From contig NC_057826.1 of NCBI RefSeq assembly GCF_910594005.1, positions 84,627,163 through 84,691,162 on the forward strand: DNA of 64,000 nt, in the 5' to 3' direction. The position numbers were made by a program, and so were the translations under genes. Source of the stretch: Cervus elaphus (lineage: Eukaryota > Chordata > Mammalia > Artiodactyla > Cervidae). Positions within the stretch are counted from its first letter, which is position 1. Every line of letters starts with the position of its first letter. The notes beneath the pieces were generated by a model. The model was not told where the DNA came from. It ran no database searches and saw only the letters and a program-made list of their open reading frames with translations. Below, piece by piece: positions 56,816-64,000 of the stretch.

Positions 56816-57666
56816 AGTACGGTGAACACCCTGTCAGAGAAATTCTATGTCCCAGGTAATATAGTTATATTTGAACATGGGCTTCAATATCTTAACTAGA
56901 CAGTGGCTTTCAAAGTCTTTCCTCTAAGGACAAGATTACAAATCTGGCAGGGAGCAGAAGGGTGACCGAAGGTGCCTGAAACAGGTCCAGCAAGAAACTA
57001 TAGTTTTGACGTTTCCTGCTTTGGCTTGAAATTCTGTGCAAACTTCATGGCTGCAGGTACTGTCCTGGTTAAGCCCCGCTTGCCTGTCTGAGGTTAAACC
57101 TGAAGACAGACCCAGGAGTGGAGATGGCAAGAGTTCTGACAGGCTCATGGGAGACACGCGCCTCAGTTTGGAGAATGAGGATGGACCTCAGAGCTTGGGA
57201 GCGAGGTCTTGAAGATCCAGTTACAGCCCAGCAGCCCCTCCCCAGAAGCCCCACAGCCAGACCAGCCCCCGGCAGGACCCCCAGGTCTCACTCATCCCCA
57301 CCCCTCTGTGCCTGCCCCTAGGATTGCTCTCTTCCATTCTTCTCCAGGCTGGTCAGATCTGGCTACACTTCAGTGCTCAGCAGAAAGCCACAGGGATAGT
57401 CCATCCCCTCTCTCCCTCCACTATGCTCCCAGCACTTCGCAGCTTGTCCATGTTGAATACCCTGAGGCATTTGCCAGTGCTGCATCTCAAGTCCTTCATC
57501 TTTTGTAAAGAGCCGGCTTTGGACCAGACGGTCTCCAGGGTCTTCTCTGGCTACTCTGAGATGATCAGAACTTCAGTTCGCAAGAACGGGGTTTATCTCT
57601 CTCAGTCATAGCTACTCTTAGTACGTGCAGGGCCTCTAGCAAATTTGTGTGTGTGTGTGGGACCCT
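56816..57666. other. Unique non-coding sequence
   Basis: No repeat or gene recognised. A short (GT)n at 57646-57659. Confidence 0.4.
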
Positions 57667-58338
57667 TGTTAAAAAAACAAAACTCAAGTGAGTAAATTTG
57701 AGGATCTAATTGGCTTTATTAGGCATTTTATCAACTGAGCAGCATCCCATGCTGCAGATAGAAGGGAGCTCTGAGGGGTTGGACAAAATGAAAGGTTTTT
57801 ATAGAAAGACAGGCGAGGCAAGAGTTATTCACACAAGAAAAGAGAATTATTTTTAGGTCTGGATGTCCTCTTTTGGTGGGGAAGGGACTGACAAGGGCTT
57901 TTATCTTGCAGCTTGCCTTTTTCTCTGGGGCGAGGAAAGGGCCTTCTTGATGGATTACCTCATTGGTGGTAACCATAAAATTCCAGACTGGTTGATTATG
58001 ATTACATTTCTAGTGAAGGTTGAAACTGCAATTCCGTTAGATACTAAATCTAGGGTTGGTATCATGGGCTTTAGCACAAAACGACACCATCTGGGGCCTG
58101 TGGTTTTTCTCTTTAGCACCCTTGTCTAGATCAACAACTTGATTTTTAAATGCAATATGAAATTCTTGGCCCTTATGAGGTGTTGTGACTTATCAATGAA
58201 TGAGCAGAGAAAAGGTCTTAACATATTTTGCTGATTGTCCAATCAGGGCTTGTGAAGATTCTTCATACGGTCCAAGAACCATCTTTTCCTGCTCAGGTCC
58301 AGGAACCATCTCTTCATGTTCTTAATCACCAAATATGA
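57667..58338 (-). mobile_element. LTR-like block, reversed (family unresolved)
   Basis: The stretch begins TGTTAAAAAAAC and ends AATATGACA. On the minus strand it carries AATAAAGCCAATTAG about 45 nt before its end, the usual place for an LTR polyadenylation signal. AGCAGCATCCCATGCTGCAG and GGTTTTTATAGAAAG look like blocks of known mammalian LTRs. No target duplication was found, so the limits are tentative. Confidence 0.4.
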
Positions 58339-59537
58339 CATTCCTGGTTAATTTCCTTTCTTCCTTCATGAAAAAAAGTGAGAATGCTGTTGTTATTCAC
58401 AATATCATGGCTCACAGGAACCTGTTTGTGTCGAAACCACGTGGATCTTCTCGCCTCTGCCGTTTCCTGCTACCCTTACTGCTGGCTGCTGACTTACTCC
58501 TGACACTGCAGCATCCACTCTGTTGCCACAAATTCTGGCTTCTAACGACTGTCTCAAAGGGTTTGCTTTGTTGATGATGACCGTAAATGCAAGCCCTACC
58601 CAGTGTGCAGGAGCATGAGAAGGGTCATTTGTTTTCTGATCGTAAACTGACCATTCACAGTGTTCAGGTGTAAATGACAAAAGCCATAAAAGGCTGCAGT
58701 GGGGTGGAGGGGGTGGCTGGGGTGCTCCCGGAAGTTAGCACCAGGGTAAAGGACGTTTGCTACCTCTCCTGCCACTGTTGGTGCTGTAGGCCAGAGGTGA
58801 CACCATGACCAAAGAGCGGATGGGCAAGAATCACTACACAGACCCACACGTGGGGCTCAAACCCAAGGGTCGGCAGTGGGCTGATGGTAGTCCAGAAGCC
58901 TGAACTTGTCCTGAGTCTGATATGAAGATCATTCAGAATCAGTGCGTCAGCACAATTCCAGTGGCCCAATCTCTCAGGATCTCAACCCTGCAAAAACAAT
59001 ATGGCACCAGCCAGGCTGTGGGAACAACCTGCTCACTAGACCACCCTCTTAGACCTGGAGCTTGGCCTCGAGGGCTCTGGGACAGCTCCCCGGTGTGTGT
59101 GAGTCCTGAAGCTCCTGGTGGGCAGTTACCGTGCCAACTCCTTGCCTGGGGGAAAGGTTAGAGAGTACTTGAAGGAGGGAGATGGGGACCCCGGGCAGGG
59201 TCCAGTCCAGGCACCCGGGCAGCTTGTTTGGGTGGTACTGTCAGCCTCAACTGGTTCAAGTACTTGTATTCCCTCCACCAAAGATGGGACAGGTGAAGCT
59301 TTCGGGACTTCTCTGAGCCTCAGGGAGGAACAGCAGGAGAGTTTGAAAGCACACCTACTGTTTTACTTGTGGTTCCCCAGGCCCTCTGACCAGCCCATCT
59401 GGTGGGCACTTTGCTAATTCCTTACATGTATCCCCTTGTTTTGTCTCTCAGTGAGGACACCAGTTTATGAATCGCCACCCAGAAGTTTCCCCCGAGGTGT
59501 TACAAGGTCATGATCAAGACCTACAGTAGCCCCTAAC
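58339..59537. other. Unique non-coding sequence
   Basis: No repeat or gene recognised over 1.2 kb. A 79-codon plus frame (58335-58574) has a leucine-rich hydrophobic run but lacks any family resemblance or gene context. Confidence 0.4.
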
Positions 59538-59640
59538 ACATTCTATGAGGCCAGAATTACCCTGATACCAAGTCCCAGACAAAGACATCATGAGAAAAGG
59601 AAACTACAGACCATTATCTCTTATGAATATAAGTGATCTA
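59538..59640 (+). mobile_element. L1 ORF2 fragment
   Basis: TTCTATGAGGCCAGAATTAC and CATTATCTCTTATGAATATA encode a relic of the L1 reverse transcriptase around the FYEA...LIPK and NYRPISL region, with frameshift-type damage. Only about 100 bp remain. Confidence 0.75.
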
Positions 59641-59744
59641 AGTTCTAGATAATTGTCGTGCTGCATGCAGGCACTTTGATCCTCCCAACAACCCCATGAA
59701 ATTGCATCCATTTTGCAGGTGGAGAATCTTTGGTGGTTGTTTTT

Positions 59745-60290
59745 GTTCAGTTGCTAAGTCATGTCCAGCTCTTCGCAGCTCTATGAACTGCAGCACATCA
59801 GGCTTCCCTGTCCTTCACTGTCTCCTGGAGTTTGCTCAAACTCGTACCAATTGAGTCAGTGATGCCATTTAGCCATTTCATTCTCTGTCGCCCCTTCTCC
59901 TCCTGCCCTATCTTTCCCAGCATCAGGGTCTTTTCCATTGAGTGGGCTCTTCACATCAGGTGGCCAAAGTATCGGAGCTTCAGCTCCAGCATCAGTCCTC
60001 TCAATGAATATTCAGGATTGATTTCCTTTAAGATTGACTGGTTTGATCACTTTGCAGTCCAAGGGACTCTCCAACAGTCTTCTCCAGCACCATAGTTTGC
60101 AAGCATCAGTTCTTTGACCCTCAGCTTTCTTTACGGTCCAGCTCTCACATCCATACATGGCTACTGGAAAACCCATAGCTTTGAGTAGATGGAACTTTGC
60201 TGGCAAAGTATGTCTCTGTTTTTTAATACACTGTCTAGGTTTGTCATAACTTTTCTTTCAAGGAGCAAGCATCTTTTAATTTTGTGGCTG
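59745..60290 (-). mobile_element. BovB LINE 3' part with relic ORF2 end
   Basis: About 545 bp, the largest BovB piece here. The minus strand translates to the C-terminal BovB reverse-transcriptase region (MYGCESWTVKKAE, then LWCWRRLLESPLDCK at about 60010-60206), broken upstream. It is 5'-truncated near 60290. Confidence 0.92.
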
Positions 60291-60319
60291 GATGAATCAC
60301 AAGCTGGAGTCAAGATTGT

Positions 60320-60440
60320 GGGTAAATACTAAGGGGTGAGGCTAAATGACTTATATGCATTCACATAGCTCATGAGTGATAGAGCTAAGATTCAGATTTG
60401 TTTCCAAGTCCATACCACCCAGCCAGCACAGATGTTAAGA
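60320..60440 (-). repeat. MIR SINE, reversed (worn)
   Basis: ATGAGTGATAGAGCTAAGAT and TTTCCAAGTCCATACCACCC fit the reversed MIR tRNA side weakly. Confidence 0.45.
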
Positions 60441-60546
60441 GAAACAACTGACCCTGCAGATTTGTCCCTTCCTTCCAGTGTTACCTCTGCCAAACTGCTT
60501 GCCCAGGTGACTACAAGAGTAGCTTCTCCCTAAAGGGGAGACCTTT

Positions 60547-60767
60547 CCCCAAGCCTGCTGGGGAAGGCACAGACCCCACTGGAAAATGACTCCTTAGCCT
60601 AAGCACACACATCAGATCGCACACGGTGAGAGTTATGCTGCAGGAAGGCAGTGAAGCAGGAGGCAATCTGTCATTGCCTGAGCAAAGCCTTAAACCTCTA
60701 TGCACCTTAGTCTCCTATTTGCAAAATGGGGACTAAACTCCAAAACACTGACAATACCAAATGCTGT
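60547..60767. repeat. 221-bp tandem duplication, copy 1
   Basis: Begins CCCCAAGCCTGCTGGGG and ends CCAAATGCTGT. The next 221 bp repeat it base for base. It includes MIR-like 3' sequence (CTATTTGCAAAATGGGGACT). Confidence 0.95.
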
Positions 60768-60988
60768 CCCCAAGCCTGCTGGGGAAGGCACAGACCCCAC
60801 TGGAAAATGACTCCTTAGCCTAAGCACACACATCAGATCGCACACGGTGAGAGTTATGCTGCAGGAAGGCAGTGAAGCAGGAGGCAATCTGTCATTGCCT
60901 GAGCAAAGCCTTAAACCTCTATGCACCTTAGTCTCCTATTTGCAAAATGGGGACTAAACTCCAAAACACTGACAATACCAAATGCTGT
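60768..60988. repeat. 221-bp tandem duplication, copy 2
   Basis: Identical to copy 1 at every base on direct comparison. After it the sequence departs (TGACAGTCTATAGC) into an L1M. The two minus-strand frames of 64 and 78 codons share 53 residues solely because of this duplication. Confidence 0.95.
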
Positions 60989-61810
60989 TGACAGTCTATA
61001 GCAACAGGAACTCTTATTCATTGCTGGTGGGAATGCAAAATGGTAAGCCACTCTGGAAGACAGCTGCGCATTTTCTTGCCAAACTAAACCTACCCTTGCC
61101 CTACAAACCAACAATTACCCTCTTTGGAGTTTCCCAAAGGAATTGAAAGCACATCCACATGAAAACCTACACCTGGATGTCTATGGTAGTAGGCAACTTT
61201 ATTCATAATTGCCCAAACTTGGAAGCAACCAAGATATCCTTTAGCAGGTAATGGATAAATAAACTGTGGTACCTCCAGACAATGAAATGTTATTCAACAC
61301 TAAGGAAATAAGTTATCAAGTCATGAAAAGACATGGAGGAAATTTAGATGCATGTTACAAAGTAAAAGAAGCCAATATGATAATGTTACATACTATATGA
61401 TTCCATCTATGTGACATTCTGGAAAAGGCACAACCATGGAGATAGTAAAAAGATCAGCAGTTATCAGGAGTTAAGGGCAGAGAGGAATGAATGGAGCACA
61501 GAGGATTTTTAAGGCAGTTGGAAATGCTCTGTATGATACTGTAATGATAGATACATGTCATTATACATTTGCTGAAATTCGTAACATACAACACCAAGAG
61601 TGAACTGCAAAGTATGGACTTTGGGTGATCAGGATGCATCCAGGTAGGCTCATGGGTTGTAACAAATGTGCCCTCTGGTGGGGAATGTTGATAGTGGGGG
61701 AGGCTGGGTCTGTGTAGGGGCAAGGAGCATATGGGAAGTCTCTGTAATTTCTGCTCAGTTGTGCTCTGGACCTAAAACTGCTCTAAAAAAAAAAAAAATA
61801 AAAATCTATT
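60989..61810 (+). mobile_element. L1M 3' end
   Basis: Forward L1M: TTCATTGCTGGTGGGAATGC, TTCATAATTGCCCAAACTTG, GATTCCATCTATGTGACATT, ending in an A-rich tail (61786-61806). Confidence 0.82.
61669..61681 (-). promoter_or_regulatory. CTCF core motif
   Basis: The minus strand reads CCACCAGAGGGCA, which fits the 13-base CTCF core CCASYAGRKGGCR at every position. It lies inside the L1M copy, 12.5 kb upstream of the predicted promoter. Binding is not shown. Confidence 0.45.
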
Positions 61811-62094
61811 TTTAAAAGTGGGGCAAAACCACACAGGTCTCAGGCTGGGATAAAGAAGCTAATGTCAATGGAAACAGTTTGCAGACGACAAGTTGGTTTA
61901 TTGATATAAGGGGTTGATTCTATTATGTGTTTACAGCCCAGTTGTGCCAGAACTCTGCAGTGGGAGTTCAAGTCTGTCATTTTGACTTTGGGGGCCCAAT
62001 ATCCTTTGCTATGGACCAAGTAATGGTTTACAAACAGTAATGCTTGTTCTTCTTCACTCTCAACCCCATGACAACCTCTCAGAGAGTAAGTGGC
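61811..62094. other. Unique non-coding sequence
   Basis: No repeat or gene was recognised. Confidence 0.4.
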
Positions 62095-62625
62095 AAGTGG
62101 TGGTGATGGTGATGGTGGTGGTGGCAGCCCCTGTTTATACCCAGGCCCTGTGTTAAGCCCTCTATACATGTCTCATTTAATCCTTACAACTGATGAGAAA
62201 CTGAAGCATGGGGTGGGAGAAGTGGGGAGGGCTGGTGGGTGGAGGACAGGCAGCTTGCCCTGTGTACACAGCTGATCAGCAGCAAAGTAGGTTCCAGAAG
62301 ACTCCTTGCTTGTACTTAACCTCCAGGTTTGCCCCCAGATGGCCCAGGCTGACCCTGGAGAGCATCCGAGGAGGTGGCCCCATTGCCTGATGACTGGGCA
62401 CCAGCTTCATGACAAATGACGTCCCATATCCAACACTTCTGTAGGACTTACTATGAACCAGGACTAGTCTTAAGCATATGATATGCCCTGTTTCCCTTCT
62501 TACGGTAACTCCACGAGGAAGGTGCCTTTATTATGTCCATTTTACAGGTGAGCAAACTGAAGCCTAGAACTTGAAGAACAGAAAATATCAGACCCAAGAG
62601 GGAAAGTGGGGCTCAGCTCATCCAA
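62095..62625 (-). repeat. GGT-rich simple repeat and two reversed MIR copies
   Basis: 62098-62126 is (GGTGAT/GGT)n. 62130-62300 (CTCATTTAATCCTTACAACT, CTTGCCCTGTGTACACAGCT) and 62430-62620 (TCCATTTTACAGGTGAGCAA) are reversed MIRs. Confidence 0.6.
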
Positions 62626-62704
62626 GTCTTCTACTGGACATCCTGCCTCCCCCAGGAGACCTTGGATCCTCCAGTTGCTACAAGATCAGTTGAGTCAGGT
62701 GTGA

Positions 62705-62739
<35 letters not shown>

Positions 62740-62760
62740 TGTGTGTCTGTGTGCATGTAT
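62705..62760. repeat. (GT)n microsatellite, interrupted
   Basis: About 15 uninterrupted GT units, then interruptions by CTG and CAT. Confidence 0.95.
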
Positions 62761-63184
62761 CTATAAGGTCCACTTTGCTGTATTGGTGCTGCAACACTTC
62801 CATTTGAGACTCACCAAATCAGTAGCCGAGAGAGGCCACAGCTGGGCCACAGCTGGGCCCTGCCCTCTGCTGCATTCACCCTGGGAGCACAGGGCAGTAC
62901 AGGCCTCTTTCCCCAACCAGGACGGGGGAGGAAAGTCAAGGTGGAGGAGGGAAAGTCAGAAGCCTGAAGCCTCACTTGCCTCTTAACCACAGAGGAGGGC
63001 CGTGGAGCAGGAATGGGTCACAGCGGGATGACAGGGCAGCCAGTACGTAGCCCAGGGAAGCAAAGCATCCAGGGCCAGGAAGCAAGCCGGGTTAGTGTCC
63101 TGACTCCCAGAAGATGTGGCCCAAGGTTAAAGGGGAGGGGAGGAGCCAGTTTCCCCTTGGTATCTACCACTATTTTGGCGCCAG
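62761..63184. other. Unique non-coding sequence
   Basis: A small 13-bp tandem repeat (CCACAGCTGGGCC) lies at 62837-62862. No gene. Confidence 0.4.
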
Positions 63185-63390
63185 AGGTAAAGAACCTGCC
63201 TGCCAATGCAGGAGACATAAGAGGTGTGGGTTTGACCCCTGGGCTGGGAAGATGACCTGGAGGAGGGCATGGCAACCCACTCTAGTGTTCTTGTCTGGAG
63301 AATCCCATGGACAGAGGAGCCCGGCAGACTACAGTCCATGGGGTCGTAAAGAGTCAGACACAACTGAGCGACTTAGCATGCACTCCCCTC
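63185..63390 (+). mobile_element. Bov-tA SINE
   Basis: GAGGTAAAGAACCTGCCTGC to ACACAACTGAGCGACTTAGC. The tRNA-like head is shortened. Confidence 0.92.
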
Positions 63391-63429
63391 AGAGCACACG
63401 TAGAACCACCTATGTTCTATGTGGTTATC

Positions 63430-63740
63430 AGGGACCAAAGGCTTTACTGTTACCAGGTCTGAGTCCAAATGCTACCTTTGCTGCGCCCTGGCTCTGCGAC
63501 CTTGGTTGAATTACTCAGCCTCTCTGGGCCCCAGTTTCCTCTATCAAATGGGGATGAGGGCAGCAGCCACCTCCCAAGGCTTAGTCTGTATTTGGCCTGG
63601 GTCAGGGACTCAGAACATTTGAGCTGCTTCTCAGCTGTAAAAGGAGATTTCTAATAGCACCTACCTTGTCATCAAGGTCAAACGGGTAACACACATGAGA
63701 AGTGCTTAGGAAGGATGCTGGCACAGAGAAAGGGCTGACG
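63430..63740 (+). repeat. MIR SINE
   Basis: CCTGGCTCTGCGACCTTGGT, GGGCCCCAGTTTCCTCTATC, then a less certain downstream part with CACATGAGAAGTGCTTAGG. Confidence 0.72.
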
Positions 63741-64000
63741 TTCTATTATGAACATCCTCCCCCTCCCCGCCCTCCTTCCCGTCCCTAGCAGGGCAGCGAG
63801 GGCATGGGGGAGGGGCTGCTTGACTTCAGGCCACAAAGTGCAAAGCTGGCACGGTTCTCAGCTGCCTCGCCTCAGCAGTGGAGGAAAGATGGGGCTGCAG
63901 GAATTCTTTAGCACCAATTAACACCTTGAGGCTCCCTTCTGCTCTCACCCTGGACTGCCTCCCTGCTGGCTGGGGGCCTGGAGCCACGTGGCAGAGGAGG
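63741..64000. other. GC-rich unique sequence at window end
   Basis: No repeat or gene recognised. Runs past the window edge. Confidence 0.4.

Noticed and set aside
58335..58574. 79-codon frame with hydrophobic leucine run
   Set aside because: It looks like a membrane segment, but the frame is isolated, has no homologue that I recognise and no promoter or splice context.
60010..60206. Apparent reverse-transcriptase gene on the minus strand
   Set aside because: It is the C-terminal relic of a truncated BovB LINE and not a host gene or an active element.
60511..60926. Two similar minus-strand frames (64 and 78 codons) as a paralogous gene pair
   Set aside because: The similarity is wholly due to the 221-bp tandem duplication of non-coding, MIR-containing DNA.
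1..64000. CRISPR arrays, operons, tRNA or rRNA genes
   Set aside because: No regular spacer arrays or bacterial gene organisation exist. All tRNA-like blocks belong to CHR, Bov-tA or MIR SINEs.

Overview
This 64 kb window is mammalian nuclear DNA from a pecoran ruminant, most likely a bovid (cattle, buffalo, sheep or goat). The evidence is the interspersed repeats: BovB LINE copies, many Bov-tA and BOV-A2 SINEs, CHR-type tRNA-derived SINEs and a ruminant L1 3' end, lying over an older mammalian layer of MIR, L2, L1M, MER5A, Tigger and MLT1. Nothing looks bacterial, plasmid or viral, apart from fossil LTRs.

I can support only one piece of a protein-coding gene. A CpG island of about 1.2 kb (roughly 48.96-50.17 kb) holds a minus-strand first exon. 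It has a TATA-like box (49405-49411), a GC-rich leader of about 210 nt without an upstream ATG, and five codons (MTVTK, 49169-49155) that stop exactly at a GT splice donor. As I recall it, human coronin-2B (CORO2B) begins MTVTK-MSW, and an alternative isoform lacks just these five residues, so I read this as CORO2B exon 1. On that reading, everything left of 49154 is the start of a long intron 1, and everything right of about 49.4 kb is upstream or intergenic sequence. No later CORO2B exon was recognised in the 49 kb to the left.

Layout: 1-16.4 kb is repeat-dense (a Tigger broken up by SINEs, L1M ends in both orientations, L2/MIR, a 1.6 kb L1 3' end). 16.4-28.4 kb carries a series of CHR and Bov SINEs, an MLT1 LTR and L2. 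28.4-44.6 kb is GC-richer and SINE-poor, with several short AT-rich, homeobox- or X-box-like islands that could be intronic enhancers. 44.65-45.32 kb is a solo ERV1-type LTR with a clean 4-bp target duplication. 48.9-50.2 kb is the CpG-island promoter. 50.2-64 kb is upstream sequence with L2, split older repeats, BovB, an LTR-like block, a perfect 221-bp tandem duplication (60547-60988) and an L1M copy carrying a full CTCF core match.

The other translated ORFs (60-300 aa) are chance readings through SINEs, LINEs, microsatellites and the CpG island. None shows a recognisable domain apart from relic BovB and L1 reverse-transcriptase residues. Repeat family names rest on visual recognition of consensus blocks. 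Boundaries are usually good to 5-20 bp where target-site duplications are visible and rougher for MIR and L2.
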